DNA from: Acidobacteria bacterium Ga0077553
Lineage (GTDB): Bacteria; Acidobacteriota; Terriglobia; Bryobacterales; Bryobacteraceae
Direction: 5' to 3'
Length of the DNA: 34,018 nucleotides
NCBI GenBank assembly: GCA_001464575.1
Contig: LNFE01000175.1
Location: 1 to 34,018 of the forward strand
In this document: positions 1-8,566 of the stretch, in pieces
Layout of the letters: every line of letters starts with the position of its first letter
Position numbering within the stretch: the first letter of the stretch is position 1
Translations under genes and position numbers: made by a program
The notes under the pieces: generated by a model
Told to the model about the DNA's origin: nothing
Seen by the model: only the letters and a program-made list of their open reading frames with translations
Database searches by the model: none

Positions 1-745
1 GTTTCGGCGTATGGAACAGATTCGGGTGAGCAAAAACGCCTACCTGGTTCAGCTTCTCGGTGTCGATACGCGCATCTTTGGCATGCATGTGGAAGAGCTT
101 CGGCGCGAACTCCCGCATCGCCTGCAAATAGTCCATATGCTGCAGGATGAAATGCGACGGGTCGAAGTTCAGCCCGAAGTTGTCGCTCGGGATATCGTTG
201 AACGCGCGCCGCCAAATGGCCGGCGAAGTCATCAGATTCTTGCCGCCAGGCCACTCATCTTTCGTGAACGACATGGGGCAGTTCTCAATACCGACTTTCA
301 CGCCCTGGTCCTCGGCGTACTTGATCAACGGCTTCCACGTTTTTAGAAAGCGCGGCCAGTTCTCGTCCACCGACTTCGTATGATCGCGGCCAACGAACGT
401 GTTCATCACCCCGATGCCCAACATCCGGGACGCCTTAATAACGGCCTTGATGTGGTTCGTATAGAGCTTCGACTCCTCGGCGTCTGCCGTCAGCGGATTC
501 GGATAGTAACCCAGGCCGCTGATCGAAACCCCGAACTGCGCGCTCAGATCGTGAATCCGCTTGGCGTCATCGGCCGTAAATCCGGCGACATCGATATGGG
601 TTACCCCGGCGTAGCGGCGTTCCGCCTTGCCCTGGGGCCAGCACATCACTTCAACAGCGGAGAAGCCGTTTTGAGCGGCAAAACTCAGTACCTCCGCGAG
701 GGAGAGATCCGGCAGAATCGCCGTGACAAATCCAAGAGTAAGCAT
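1..745 (-). CDS. Sugar phosphate isomerase/epimerase (TIM barrel), partial at window edge
   Basis: Reading the minus strand from the ATG at 745, the frame stays open for 248 codons to the left edge of the window, so the C-terminus is missing. The product fits the xylose-isomerase-like TIM-barrel family (AP_endonuc_2 fold), whose members isomerise or epimerise sugars or inositols using a divalent metal. Visible family signatures are IENCPM (Glu154 as likely metal ligand), NFDPSHF (Asp195, His198) and HMHAKDA (His221, Lys223, Asp224). There is no signal peptide, so a cytoplasmic enzyme is expected. It starts 13 bases after the murB stop on the same strand and is probably co-transcribed. No strong Shine-Dalgarno is visible before the ATG. 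The substrate cannot be told from sequence; the murB link is positional only. Plus-strand open frames across this stretch are shadows. Confidence 0.88.
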   Translation of the reverse strand, partial: MLTLGFVTAILPDLSLAEVLSFAAQNGFSAVEVMCWPQGKAERRYAGVTHIDVAGFTADDAKRIHDLSAQFGVSISGLGYYPNPLTADAEESKLYTNHIKAVIKASRMLGIGVMNTFVGRDHTKSVDENWPRFLKTWKPLIKYAEDQGVKVGIENCPMSFTKDEWPGGKNLMTSPAIWRRAFNDIPSDNFGLNFDPSHFILQHMDYLQAMREFAPKLFHMHAKDARIDTEKLNQVGVFAHPNLFHTPK

Positions 746-758
746 GTTGAATAGTTTG

Positions 759-1721
759 TCATGAAAGGAATTGGACCTCCTCTTCAATCACCAAGCCGAA
801 GCGCTCCCGCACTTGCCGTTTCAACTCGTCGAGCAGCGCCACCAGATCGGCCGCCGATCCGCCGCCTGCGTTATAGACAAGGTTGGCGTGATAGTCTGCC
901 ACGCGGATGGCCCCCACCGCCATACCCTTTGCTCCTACTTGTTCGAGGAACCACCCGGCCGGAATCTTGCCTTCCCGGATGACGTTGGCGGGCACTTGCG
1001 CCGCCACTTCCGGTGCCAACTCCCGCAGCAGTAGGTTCTTAAAAATCGATCCGGCGCACTGCATCGTCGGCGGAAACTTGGCGTCCCGCGTGGCCCGGAT
1101 CTCTGCCGACCGCGCCTGCAGCGCGGCCTGGTCCCCCGGTTCCAGCTCGAGCCCAGCCGAAAGAATCTGCCAATCCTTGTTGCGCTTGAAGATGCTCTCC
1201 CGGTACCGGAACTCACACTCCGCCCGGCTGAACTGGTGTACATCATTGCACCTGACGAAACGAACCCATTCGATCCGCTCGGCAATGGACTGCCCGTAGG
1301 CTCCCGCGTTGCCATAGATCGCCGCACCCACCCAGCCCGGAATCCCGGCCATGGACTCGAGGCCCGCCAGCCCGTTCGCGTTCGCGAAATCAACCAGCGC
1401 GTTCAAGTCCGCGCCAGCGTCGACGCGCACCCGCGTCCCGTCCACGGCCAGCTCCGCCGCCGCGTACTGCAGTACGAGTCCCGGATAGCCGGCATCGCTC
1501 ACAATCAGATTCGTCCCGCCGCCGATGGTCGTCCACGTCAGCCCGGATCCGGTCAGAATATCGAGCGCCGCGCGGTAGGCCGCCTCGTCCTTGGTCACTA
1601 GCAGCGCCTGGCAGGGCCCGCCGAGCCGGAACCGGGTGTAGTCCCGTAAGAGTGCGCCCGGTCGCACCGTCAAGCCCGGGATGGTCTGGAGCCGTTCCAG
1701 CGCCGCGAGGGCTGAAGTCAT
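759..1721 (-). CDS. murB: UDP-N-acetylenolpyruvoylglucosamine reductase MurB
   Basis: A 320-residue FAD enzyme of peptidoglycan precursor synthesis. It reduces UDP-GlcNAc-enolpyruvate to UDP-MurNAc with NADPH in the cytoplasm. The FAD-binding domain carries [13 protein letters not shown] (about residues 64-76) and [22 protein letters not shown] (about 120-141). The FRYRES motif near 171-176 holds the substrate-binding Tyr/Arg. AGSIFKN at 223-229 places the catalytic Ser at 225. The C-terminal EEEVQFL (313-319) supplies the catalytic Glu, corresponding to Glu325 in the E. coli enzyme. Length and motifs are those of a complete enzyme. The gene is not in a dcw (division/cell wall) cluster here; it shares a strand and a 13-base gap with the sugar isomerase downstream and is divergent from the ECF sigma gene. 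The ribosome site before the ATG is weak (A-rich). Confidence 0.96.
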   Translation of the reverse strand: MTSALAALERLQTIPGLTVRPGALLRDYTRFRLGGPCQALLVTKDEAAYRAALDILTGSGLTWTTIGGGTNLIVSDAGYPGLVLQYAAAELAVDGTRVRVDAGADLNALVDFANANGLAGLESMAGIPGWVGAAIYGNAGAYGQSIAERIEWVRFVRCNDVHQFSRAECEFRYRESIFKRNKDWQILSAGLELEPGDQAALQARSAEIRATRDAKFPPTMQCAGSIFKNLLLRELAPEVAAQVPANVIREGKIPAGWFLEQVGAKGMAVGAIRVADYHANLVYNAGGGSAADLVALLDELKRQVRERFGLVIEEEVQFLS

Positions 1722-1771
1722 TTTTTCGATTATGGCTAACCGCGATGCCGCGTGTCAGTCTAATCGGGAAA

Positions 1772-2308
1772 ATGCACGAGATCGATCTCACGGTGGTTAG
1801 CCGGGTGCAAGCAGGCGAGAAGGACGCGTTCGGGCTCCTTGTCGAACGGCATAGCCAAAGTGTGTTCCGCGCCGCCTATCGCATCACCGGCAACGAAACC
1901 GACGCGGACGAAATTGTGCAGGAGACCTTTTTGCGAGCCTACCGGGAGATCCATCGCTATGAGTCGCGGGCCAGCTTTTCCACCTGGATTCATACGATTG
2001 CGCGGAATCTCGCGCTGGACTCGTTGCGGAAAAACAAACCCGGCGCGCCGGACCTGGAACTGGTCTCGACCGCCCCAACCCCGGAGCGTTTGGTCTCTTC
2101 AAAACTGCTGGGCGAAAGGATTGCCGAGGCGATGAACCAGTTGAGTCCTCATGAACGGGCGGCCTTCTCGATGCGGCATTACGACGGGGTGCCGCTGGTC
2201 GAAATCGGCGAATCTCTCGGTCTGAGCGAAAACGCAACCAAACAAAGCATCTTTCGGGCGGTCCGCAAATTGCGGCGGGCCCTGCTCCCCTGGGTGACGC
2301 TGACATGA
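1772..2308 (+). CDS. ECF-family RNA polymerase sigma factor
   Basis: A 178-residue group 4 sigma factor from the ATG at 1772. Region 2 spans roughly residues 22-90, with the family hallmark DADEIVQETFLRAYR (core-binding acidic residues present) and FSTWIHTIARNLALD. Region 4 is a C-terminal helix-turn-helix around LSPHERAAFSMRHYDG and GLSENATKQSIFRAVRKL. The reading frame is open further upstream to 1652, inside murB on the other strand, but homology begins at the 1772 Met. An in-frame ATG at 1745 is the main alternative. The stop codon overlaps the start of the zinc-finger anti-sigma gene as ATGA, implying translational coupling. Unlike the sigma factor at 22984-23574, this one keeps the acidic region 2.2 residues, consistent with control by its membrane anti-sigma factor. 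Confidence 0.93.
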   Translation: MHEIDLTVVSRVQAGEKDAFGLLVERHSQSVFRAAYRITGNETDADEIVQETFLRAYREIHRYESRASFSTWIHTIARNLALDSLRKNKPGAPDLELVSTAPTPERLVSSKLLGERIAEAMNQLSPHERAAFSMRHYDGVPLVEIGESLGLSENATKQSIFRAVRKLRRALLPWVTLT

Positions 2309-3012
2309 ATCATCTTTCTGAGGAACAATTAATCCTTCACTACTACGGGGAGGTAGGCCTGGACGATGCGGAGGCCCATCTCGACGACTGCCCCGAATGC
2401 CGGGCTGCCTACCAGGGTTTACAGCGGGTGTTGAATTCGCTCGACGCCGCCCCGGTGCCGGACCGTGGTCCGGAGTACGGCAAGCAAGTTTGGCAGACGG
2501 TCCGGCAGAAGGCCGAGCCCCGGCGCGGTTGGCCCCGTTCGGCGTTTCTACTAGCCGTCGCGGCAGCGGTGCTGGTTGGGGCATTCCTGGCCGGTTCGGC
2601 TTTTGAACGAGCCCGAACCCCCGCGCCCCCCGCGGTGGCCGCCGTTGACGACCCCACGCCACGCCTGCTGCGTGTTGCTCTCGACGGTCATTTGGCCAGC
2701 AGCCTGATGGTGCTCTCGGAAATTCAAAACGCTCCGGCGGGATCAATGGATATCTCCTGGCAGCAGCAGCATGCCGAACAACTGCTCGGGGACAACCGGA
2801 TCTATAAACAGACGGCGGAGAACGCGCAGGAGGCCCGCGTGGGCCAGCTGCTCGCCGGGCTCGAAGAGATCCTGCTCGAAATCGCCCACAGCCCCGCGAA
2901 GCTGGACCCCAAACAACTCAATAGTCTGCGGGCCCGCATCGCCCAAAAGGGCATCGTCTTTGAAATTCGTATTCTGGCGGCGGAGCCGGCCATGGAAAAA
3001 GGAATCTTATGA
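2305..3012 (+). CDS. Zinc-finger transmembrane anti-sigma factor
   Basis: A 235-residue protein directly coupled (ATGA overlap) to the ECF sigma gene. The N-terminus contains the zinc-binding anti-sigma motif H-x3-C-x2-C (His25, Cys29, Cys32), as in zf-HC2 anti-sigma factors. One hydrophobic segment at about residues 79-99 fits a single membrane span and leaves a C-terminal domain of about 135 residues outside the cytoplasmic part. That domain (about 115-225) is helical and rich in Glu, Gln and Leu and I do not recognise it; it may sense an envelope signal or contact the next gene product. The inferred role is to hold the sigma factor at the membrane until a signal releases it. The family assignment rests on the zinc motif, the span and the gene position. 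Confidence 0.87.
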   Translation: MNHLSEEQLILHYYGEVGLDDAEAHLDDCPECRAAYQGLQRVLNSLDAAPVPDRGPEYGKQVWQTVRQKAEPRRGWPRSAFLLAVAAAVLVGAFLAGSAFERARTPAPPAVAAVDDPTPRLLRVALDGHLASSLMVLSEIQNAPAGSMDISWQQQHAEQLLGDNRIYKQTAENAQEARVGQLLAGLEEILLEIAHSPAKLDPKQLNSLRARIAQKGIVFEIRILAAEPAMEKGIL

Positions 3013-4106
3013 TCTCAGTTACTTTCTTTGAACTCACGCGTAGAACCGTTCGTATCTGCCTAACAGGAATGACCCTGGCCCTGATCAGCTTCGGACAACC
3101 GGCGCAGCCGCCGCAGCCGCCGGCTCCTGCTCCGCCACCTCCTCCTCCGGCCAAGGTGGCCTGGGCGGGCCGCGACTCCTATGAACGTGCCGCCCGCGAA
3201 CTCGACCGAAAACAATATGAACGGGCCGCCGAGATGTTCGGCCAAGTTGCCGAACGCAAGGCCGCCCGCGCGGACGGCGCCCTGTATTGGAAGGCCTATG
3301 CCCTCTCCCGCCTCGGCCGCTCGACGGAGGCGTTGGCGTCGCTGGCCGACCTCGAAAAGACCTATCCCAAGAGCGGCTGGTTGAATGACGCCCGCGCGCT
3401 TGCCGTCGAGACCAAGCAGGCCGCCGGCCAGCCGCCGCGTCCGGAATCGGAAGAGGACGAGGAGCTGAAGCTGATCGCCATTAACGGGCTGATGCATAGC
3501 GACCCCGAAAGCGCCGTACCGATGCTCGAAAAGGTCCTGAATTCGCCGAAGAATGGGCCTAGGCTCAAGAAGCGCGCCCTGTTCGTCCTGGCGCAGGGCC
3601 GCAGTCCGCGCTCCCGCGAAATCGTCACCAGCTACGCCAAAGGCGGCAGTAACCCGGACCTGCAGGCCACCGCCGTCGAGTACCTCGGCGTGCTGAACAC
3701 GCCGGAGTCCCGGCAGGCCCTCGCGGACCTATATTCGACCTCGACCGACCTCACGGTGAAGCGCGCTGTCCTGCGCGGGTTCATGATCGGCCGGGACAAG
3801 GAACGCCTTCTGATGGCGGCGAAATCCGAAAGTAACCCGGATCTCCGCCGCGAAGCGCTCCACATGCTCGGCGCCAGCGGCGGCCATGCGGAACTCGCCC
3901 AGTTGTACCCCGGGGAAACGGACAAGAACGCCAAGCGGGCCATCCTCGACGGACTTGCCGCCAGCCGCAAGGCGGATCTACTAGTCGAAATCGCTCGCAA
4001 AGAGACCGACCGCGAATTGAAACGCGCAGCCGTTGAGCGTCTGACCGGAATGAATAGCAAAGAAGCGACCGCTTACTTAGTTGAGTTGCTTGGGAAAGAT
4101 GAATGA
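3009..4106 (+). CDS. Exported TPR/HEAT-repeat protein
   Basis: A 365-residue protein whose start overlaps the anti-sigma stop by ATGA. The N-terminus has a basic stretch followed by a hydrophobic segment (about residues 14-30) that looks like a signal peptide or anchor, then a Pro/Ala-rich linker (about 31-48). Residues about 55-130 form TPR-like helices (YERAARELDRKQYERAAEMF and a second pair). Residues about 150-365 consist of HEAT-like helical repeats ending in a Lys/Glu-rich tail. No catalytic motif is visible, so a periplasmic or envelope-facing scaffold for protein contacts is the best reading. Its place between an anti-sigma factor and an ABC ATPase suggests it belongs to the same envelope-response unit, but the partner is unknown. 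Confidence 0.82.
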   Translation: MISVTFFELTRRTVRICLTGMTLALISFGQPAQPPQPPAPAPPPPPPAKVAWAGRDSYERAARELDRKQYERAAEMFGQVAERKAARADGALYWKAYALSRLGRSTEALASLADLEKTYPKSGWLNDARALAVETKQAAGQPPRPESEEDEELKLIAINGLMHSDPESAVPMLEKVLNSPKNGPRLKKRALFVLAQGRSPRSREIVTSYAKGGSNPDLQATAVEYLGVLNTPESRQALADLYSTSTDLTVKRAVLRGFMIGRDKERLLMAAKSESNPDLRREALHMLGASGGHAELAQLYPGETDKNAKRAILDGLAASRKADLLVEIARKETDRELKRAAVERLTGMNSKEATAYLVELLGKDE

Positions 4107-4804
4107 CACCGATTATTGAAATGACCAGCGTCAGCAAGCGCTTCGTGACCGATGAGGTCGAAACCCACGCCCTGCAAGGGATCGAGATGCAGATCGAGCG
4201 CGGCGAATACGTCGCCATCTCCGGTCCCTCCGGCTGCGGAAAGTCGACGCTGCTGGCGATTCTTGGTCTGCTCGATTCCCCGAGTGGCGGCAGCTATACC
4301 CTGAATGGTCACGCCGTTAGCGGGCTGAAGGCCGGAGAGAGAGCGCGGATCCGCAACCGCGAGATCGGCTTCATCTTTCAGGCCTTCAATCTGATTGGCG
4401 ATTTGACGGTGTACGAAAACGTGGAGCTGCCGCTCACCTACCGCAATATGCCGGCCTCCGAACGCAAGAAGGCCGTGCGCGATGCCTTGGAGCGGGTGAG
4501 CATGAGCCACCGCGAACGCCACTACCCTTCGCAACTCTCGGGCGGTCAGCAACAGCGCGTCGCCGTGGCCCGGGCCTTGGCGGGAAACCCGTCCATTTTG
4601 CTGGCCGACGAGCCTACCGGCAATCTCGACTCGCAGAACGGCGAACAGGTGATGACCCTCCTCGAAGAGTTGCACCGGGGCGGCGCTACCATCTGCATGG
4701 TGACGCATGACCCTCGCTTCGCCGGGCTCGCCGGGCGCAGTATTCATCTCTTTGACGGTCGGATTGTCGAGGAGTCCCGCCGCCCGGCCATCGCCACAGC
4801 GTAA
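4103..4804 (+). CDS. ABC transporter ATP-binding protein, LolD/MacB-type
   Basis: A complete 233-residue ABC ATPase. Walker A is GPSGCGKST (41-49), the Q-loop is FQAFNLI (from 92), the signature is LSGGQ (145-149), Walker B is ILLADE (165-170), the D-loop follows as PTGNLDS, and the switch His is at about 202 (VTHD). The spacing and the Q-loop sequence match the LolD/MacB/FtsE group, which powers lipoprotein release or mechanotransmission-type export by permeases of the FtsX/MacB fold. It is coupled by ATGA to the HEAT-repeat gene upstream. No permease is encoded in this operon; the only FtsX/MacB-type permease in the window is the ADOP protein at 27954-30494, far away and under another regulator, so pairing is speculative. 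Confidence 0.95.
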   Translation: MTPIIEMTSVSKRFVTDEVETHALQGIEMQIERGEYVAISGPSGCGKSTLLAILGLLDSPSGGSYTLNGHAVSGLKAGERARIRNREIGFIFQAFNLIGDLTVYENVELPLTYRNMPASERKKAVRDALERVSMSHRERHYPSQLSGGQQQRVAVARALAGNPSILLADEPTGNLDSQNGEQVMTLLEELHRGGATICMVTHDPRFAGLAGRSIHLFDGRIVEESRRPAIATA

Positions 4805-4813
4805 CCTGGAAGC

Positions 4814-5524
4814 ATGGCATCAGCGTTCCGCGGCTTCCCGGCAGCCGGATTCGAGTTCCTGCGCGAGCTGAAAGATAACAATCAGCGCGACTGGTTCCAG
4901 CCGCGGAAAGAGCTCTATGAAACCGCGGTAAAGGCGCCGATGACCGATCTGGTTGAGGCGCTGAACGCCGAGTTCGCTCGCTTCGCCCCGGAGTACATCA
5001 CCGAGCCGAAGCGGGCCATGCACCGGATCTACCGGGACGTCCGGTTCAGCAAAAACAAGAACCCATACAAGACCAACGCCTCGGCCAGCTTTCATGTTTC
5101 GGCCGAGGACAAGGAGTCGATGGCGGGGTACTACGTTTCGGCGTCACCGTTTCAGATCGAGCTGGCTGGCGGCGTGTATATGCCGCAGCCCGATCAAACG
5201 CTGGCTATCCGGAACCGGATCGCTTCGGAACTCGAAGAATGGACGGCGCTGGTGGAGAACAAAAGCCGAAAGAAGGTTTTGGGCGAGCTGCAGGGCGACT
5301 CGATCACCCGGCCCCCGAAAGGCTTCCCCAAGGACCATCCCGCCGATTTTTGGATTCGGAAGAAACAGTGGCTCTACTGGGATACGTCGTTTGACCCGGC
5401 TTTGGCGCTCAGCCCCAAATTCGTCAAGGAAATCACCCGCCGTTTCGAGGCGATGTACCCCGTGATTCAGTTTCTGAACGGTGCGCTGGCCCGGAAGAAG
5501 GCGAACCGTTCGGACTTCTTCTAG
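4814..5524 (+). CDS. DUF2461 (TIGR02453) family protein
   Basis: A 236-residue soluble protein starting 9 bases after the ABC ATPase stop, with a GGAAG ribosome site just before the ATG. The family is recognised from the N-terminal F-R-G-F-P pattern followed by FLRELKDNNQRDWFQPRK, the central RIYRDVRFSKNKNPYKTN and the aromatic FWIRKKQWLYWD near residue 180. These are the conserved blocks of the DUF2461 family, common in soil bacteria and some fungi. Its biochemical function is not established to my knowledge. There is no signal peptide or membrane span. The tight spacing suggests it is the last gene of the sigma/anti-sigma/HEAT/ABC operon. A 132-base gap separates it from the nuo operon. Confidence 0.9.
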   Translation: MASAFRGFPAAGFEFLRELKDNNQRDWFQPRKELYETAVKAPMTDLVEALNAEFARFAPEYITEPKRAMHRIYRDVRFSKNKNPYKTNASASFHVSAEDKESMAGYYVSASPFQIELAGGVYMPQPDQTLAIRNRIASELEEWTALVENKSRKKVLGELQGDSITRPPKGFPKDHPADFWIRKKQWLYWDTSFDPALALSPKFVKEITRRFEAMYPVIQFLNGALARKKANRSDFF

Positions 5525-5564
5525 GGCCCTCTGATCCACCTAGTTGCCATTCAATTGCAGTTCG

Positions 5565-5609
5565 TTGACGCAAAAAGGGAAACGTCCTTATCCTGATAGG
5601 GATTACAAT
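5565..5609 (+). promoter_or_regulatory. Candidate promoter of the nuo operon
   Basis: The 132-base gap before nuoC contains a good -35 element TTGACG (5565-5570), with TTATCC at the 17-base spacing (5588-5593) as a moderate -10. A second -10-like TACAAT lies at 5604-5609 but lacks a matching -35. This is the only gap of any size upstream of the nine nuo genes, so the operon promoter is expected here. Which -10 is used cannot be decided from sequence. Confidence 0.4.
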
Positions 5610-5656
5610 AGAGGGTTGATCCTTCCGGTGCATTTGAGGCGCCCGTCCCCCACTCG

Positions 5657-6202
5657 ATGGCAGAAGAACCAAAACCCGTGAAGGCTCCGGCCGTGATGGC
5701 CACTGCTCCCTGGGAAGGTCCTGTACCGGATCTGCTTCGGGAACATTTTGGGGCGGCTGTGCTCGAAACGAGCTCCTATCTGGAGCAGCCGTTTGCGGTG
5801 CTGACGCTTCCGGCCATGGTGCCGGCGCTTGAGATGCTGCAAGCCGAAGCCGGCTTCGACTACCTCGTCGACATTACCGCGGTCGACTACCCAAAGCGGA
5901 CGCCCCGGTTCGAACTCGTCTATATCCTCTACAGCCACGGCCGCAATGAGCGGATCCGGCTGAAGGCGGCGGTCGGGCTGGGCGAAAAGCCGCTCTCCGC
6001 CGTGCCGGTTTTCCTTGGCGCGAACTGGCTCGAACGCGAAGTCTACGACATGTTCGGGATTGAGTTCTCCGGCCACCCGGACCCCCGGCGGATTCTGATG
6101 CCGGAAGAGTGGACCGGCTTTCCGCTGCGGAAGGACTACGGGATCGTCGAGATGGACAACCGCTGGGTGCAGGCCAACCTGGGCATTGAGAGCGGGCAAT
6201 GA
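5657..6202 (+). CDS. nuoC: NADH-quinone oxidoreductase subunit C
   Basis: A 181-residue NuoC (30-kDa subunit) of respiratory complex I, part of the peripheral arm that leads electrons to quinone. The family signature [22 protein letters not shown] occupies about residues 126-147, with FPLRKDYG following. The N-terminal tail of about 20 residues is Pro/Ala-rich and poorly conserved, so the ATG at 5657 or a start a few codons downstream (Met14) is possible. It is a stand-alone NuoC, not fused to NuoD as in E. coli. It is the first gene of the operon: nuoA and nuoB, which normally precede it, are absent and the upstream gene is the unrelated DUF2461. The stop overlaps the nuoD start (ATGA). Confidence 0.95.
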   Translation: MAEEPKPVKAPAVMATAPWEGPVPDLLREHFGAAVLETSSYLEQPFAVLTLPAMVPALEMLQAEAGFDYLVDITAVDYPKRTPRFELVYILYSHGRNERIRLKAAVGLGEKPLSAVPVFLGANWLEREVYDMFGIEFSGHPDPRRILMPEEWTGFPLRKDYGIVEMDNRWVQANLGIESGQ

Positions 6203-7314
6203 CGGCGCTCGATAACACTCTCGATAACAACGAGATGGTCCTGAATATGGGACCGCAGCACCCTTCTACGCATGGGGTTCTACGGATCGTCCTGAAGCTT
6301 GATGGCGAGCGGGTGAAGAGCACCGACTGCATCATCGGGTACCTGCACCGCGGGGTCGAGAAGATCGCCGAGAACCGCACCTACGTGCAGTTTGCGCCGT
6401 ACGTTGACCGGATGGACTACCTGGCCGCCGTCTCGAACGGGCTGGGCTACTGCCTGGCGGTGGAGAAGCTGATGAACGCGGTGGCGACGCCGCGGGCGCA
6501 GGCGGTCCGCGTGATTCTGACGGAGCTCAACCGCATCGCTTCGCACCTGTTGTGGCTGGGTACCCATGCGCTGGACCTGGGCGCCATCACGCCATTGTTC
6601 TACACGCTTCGCGAGCGGGAAGCCGTGCTGAAGATTTTCGAGAACTACTGCGGCGCCCGGCTAACGACGCACGCGTTCCGCATCGGTGGGCTGCAGTACG
6701 AGTTGTACGAGGGCTTTGAAAAGGAAGTCGAGGCGTTCTGCGGCCAGTTTCTGCCGAAGGTGGACGAGTACGAAGAGCTGCTGAGCGGCAATCGCATCTG
6801 GCGGGAAAGGCTTCGCGGCGTTGGCATTATTGACGCGGAAACGTGCAAGCGGTACGGCGTCACCGGGCCGGTACTCCGGGCCGCTGGGCTTGCGTGGGAC
6901 CTGCGGAAGTCGCAGCCATACTCCGGCTATGAACAGTACGAGTTCGATGTGCCGACTCGCTCGAGCGGCGACACGCTGGACCGGTATTTTGTGCGGCTTG
7001 ACGAGATGCGCCAGTCGGTGCGGATTATTCAGCAAGCGGTGGCGAACATCCCGGCGGGGCCGATTATGGCAAAAATCGCCAAGGTGGTGAAGCCGCCCGT
7101 GGGCGAAGCTTACGTTTCCATCGAAGCGCCGAAGGGGGAACTCGGCTACTACATCGTGAGTGACGGGACGACCCATCCCTACCGTCTGCGTGTGCGCCCT
7201 CCGTCGTTCGTCAATCTGCAGGCGCTCGGCCATATGTCGAAAGGGGCGCTGGTGGCGGATGTGGTGGCGATCATCGGGACGATCGATATCGTCCTGGGGG
7301 AGGTTGACCGGTGA
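6199..7314 (+). CDS. nuoD: NADH-quinone oxidoreductase subunit D
   Basis: A 371-residue NuoD (49-kDa subunit), which with NuoB forms the quinone-binding cavity of complex I and shares ancestry with NiFe-hydrogenase large subunits. HPSTHGVLR (21-29) is the conserved N-terminal loop with the quinone-site His. [25 protein letters not shown] and the C-terminal GEVDR end are all in place, and the length is normal. The four hydrogenase Ni-binding cysteines are absent, as expected for a Nuo subunit. It is coupled by ATGA to nuoC upstream, and its TGA overlaps the GTG start of nuoI downstream. Because no nuoB is present here, its direct partner must be supplied from another locus. Confidence 0.97.
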   Translation: MTALDNTLDNNEMVLNMGPQHPSTHGVLRIVLKLDGERVKSTDCIIGYLHRGVEKIAENRTYVQFAPYVDRMDYLAAVSNGLGYCLAVEKLMNAVATPRAQAVRVILTELNRIASHLLWLGTHALDLGAITPLFYTLREREAVLKIFENYCGARLTTHAFRIGGLQYELYEGFEKEVEAFCGQFLPKVDEYEELLSGNRIWRERLRGVGIIDAETCKRYGVTGPVLRAAGLAWDLRKSQPYSGYEQYEFDVPTRSSGDTLDRYFVRLDEMRQSVRIIQQAVANIPAGPIMAKIAKVVKPPVGEAYVSIEAPKGELGYYIVSDGTTHPYRLRVRPPSFVNLQALGHMSKGALVADVVAIIGTIDIVLGEVDR

Positions 7315-7766
7315 AGAAATTCTTACGCAGCTTTCTGTTGCTCGATCTGCTCGAAGGGCTGTGGGTCACCTTCCGGCACCAGACCCCGAGCCAGATTGAG
7401 ACCGAGCAGTATCCCAGCGACCGCCCGGCCGTCAGCGAGCGCTACCGGGGAGCGCCGCGGCTGAACGTGCATCCGGAAACGCAGGAAACGCTCTGTATCT
7501 CGTGCAATCTGTGCGCGGTGGCGTGCCCGGAAAACCTAATTGTGGTCGGCAGCGTGCGCAACCCGGAGACGAAGCGAAAGGATCTGGTGACCTTCACCTA
7601 CGACCTTTCCCGCTGCATGTTTTGCGGCCTGTGCGAAGACGCCTGCCCCGTGGATGCGCTCGAGCTGACGCAGGACTTTGAGATTGCCAGTTATACTCGC
7701 GAAGGTCTGATCTGGGACCGCCAGGCCCTTGAAGAAGGGCCCCGGCCCACCCAATACCGGCAATGA
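7311..7766 (+). CDS. nuoI: NADH-quinone oxidoreductase subunit I (2x[4Fe-4S])
   Basis: A 151-residue ferredoxin-like NuoI that binds clusters N6a and N6b and passes electrons towards N2. Two full CxxCxxCxxxCP motifs are visible, at Cys62/65/68/72 and Cys102/105/108/112. The N-terminal amphipathic helix (about residues 1-20) fits membrane-surface attachment. The start is GTG, overlapping the nuoD stop as GTGA; a GGGGGAGG purine run ending 7 bases upstream supports it. It directly follows nuoD, with nuoE, nuoF, nuoG and nuoH skipped relative to the classical order. Codon and base use match the neighbours. Confidence 0.96.
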   Translation: MKKFLRSFLLLDLLEGLWVTFRHQTPSQIETEQYPSDRPAVSERYRGAPRLNVHPETQETLCISCNLCAVACPENLIVVGSVRNPETKRKDLVTFTYDLSRCMFCGLCEDACPVDALELTQDFEIASYTREGLIWDRQALEEGPRPTQYRQ

Positions 7767-8257
7767 ATCTGGAAGCTCTTTTCTTTTACGCGTTCACGAC
7801 GCTGGCCCTTGGTGGCGCGACCCTGGCCATCACCCGCCGCAGTGCCGTGCATGCGGCCATCTCGCTGATGGTTTCGCTGCTCGGCGTGGCGGGGCTGTAC
7901 CTGCTGCTGAACGCGGAGTTCCTGTTTGTCGCACAGATCATCCTTTACATTGGGGGCATCCTGCTCCTGTTCCTGTTTGTGATCATGCTAGTGAACCTGG
8001 ATGCCGGGCGCGGGTTGCGGCAGTTTCATCAGCGGTGGCCATTGGGCGCCGCGGTGACGGTGATCGCCGGGGTAGCGTTCGCGATTCTCTGGAGCCGGGC
8101 GGTGTTGCCGCCTGCGCAGACCATGCCGGATGTGGGCAATGTGGAGCTAGTGGCCGATACGCTGCTGCAGGATTACCTGGTGCCGTTTGAAGTCGTCTCG
8201 TTGTTGTTGCTGGTAGCCGTGGTCGGCAGCGTGCTTCTGGCGAGGAAGCGCGCGTGA
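7763..8257 (+). CDS. nuoJ: NADH-quinone oxidoreductase subunit J
   Basis: A 164-residue hydrophobic protein with about five predicted membrane helices, matching NuoJ of the complex I membrane arm. The family-typical stretch around AEFLFVAQIILYIGGILLLF (about residues 51-70) covers the TM3 region that contains the pi-bulge and the conserved Tyr/Gly-Gly. The final helix (about 135-160) carries the VSLLLLVAVVGSVLLARK end typical of this subunit. ATGA overlap with nuoI upstream and GTGA overlap with nuoK downstream give strict translational coupling. A plus-strand open frame at 7729-8190 in another phase is a shadow. Confidence 0.94.
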   Translation: MNLEALFFYAFTTLALGGATLAITRRSAVHAAISLMVSLLGVAGLYLLLNAEFLFVAQIILYIGGILLLFLFVIMLVNLDAGRGLRQFHQRWPLGAAVTVIAGVAFAILWSRAVLPPAQTMPDVGNVELVADTLLQDYLVPFEVVSLLLLVAVVGSVLLARKRA

Positions 8258-8556
8258 TTACGACGATGCACTATGTCGCCGTCAGCCTGGCGATGCTGCT
8301 GATTGGTACCGCGGGGCTGCTCACTCGCCGGAACATCGTGATTATCCTCATGTCGATTGAGCTGATTTTGAACGCGGTGAACATCAACCTGGTGGCGTTT
8401 TCGCGGCACCATGGGAACGCCGCCGGCCAGGTGTTTGCAATCTTCGTGATCGCCGTGGCCGTAGCCGAAGCCGCCGTGGGATTGGGCATTCTGCTCGCGT
8501 TGTTCCGCAACCGGGAAACGGTGCAGGTCGATGAAGTCGACCTGTTGAAGTGGTAG
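8254..8556 (+). CDS. nuoK: NADH-quinone oxidoreductase subunit K
   Basis: A 100-residue, three-helix NuoK (MrpC-like) of the complex I membrane arm. Both proton-channel glutamates are present at the positions known for E. coli NuoK: Glu36 in MSIELILNAVN and Glu72 in AVAEAAVGL. The start is GTG, and its stop/start overlap with nuoJ (GTGA) fixes the frame; an ATG five codons in is a minor alternative. A 10-base gap separates it from nuoL, one of only two places in the operon where genes do not overlap. Confidence 0.95.
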   Translation: MITTMHYVAVSLAMLLIGTAGLLTRRNIVIILMSIELILNAVNINLVAFSRHHGNAAGQVFAIFVIAVAVAEAAVGLGILLALFRNRETVQVDEVDLLKW

Positions 8557-8566
8557 GGCCAGTCAG

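Noticed and set aside
11..754. Plus-strand open frames of 111, 78 and 124 codons at the left edge
   Set aside because: They are antisense to a continuous minus-strand frame encoding a recognisable sugar isomerase; their products match nothing known to me.
1652..1771. Longer N-terminus for the first ECF sigma factor
   Set aside because: The extension lies inside murB on the other strand and shows no sigma-family sequence; homology starts at the Met at 1772.
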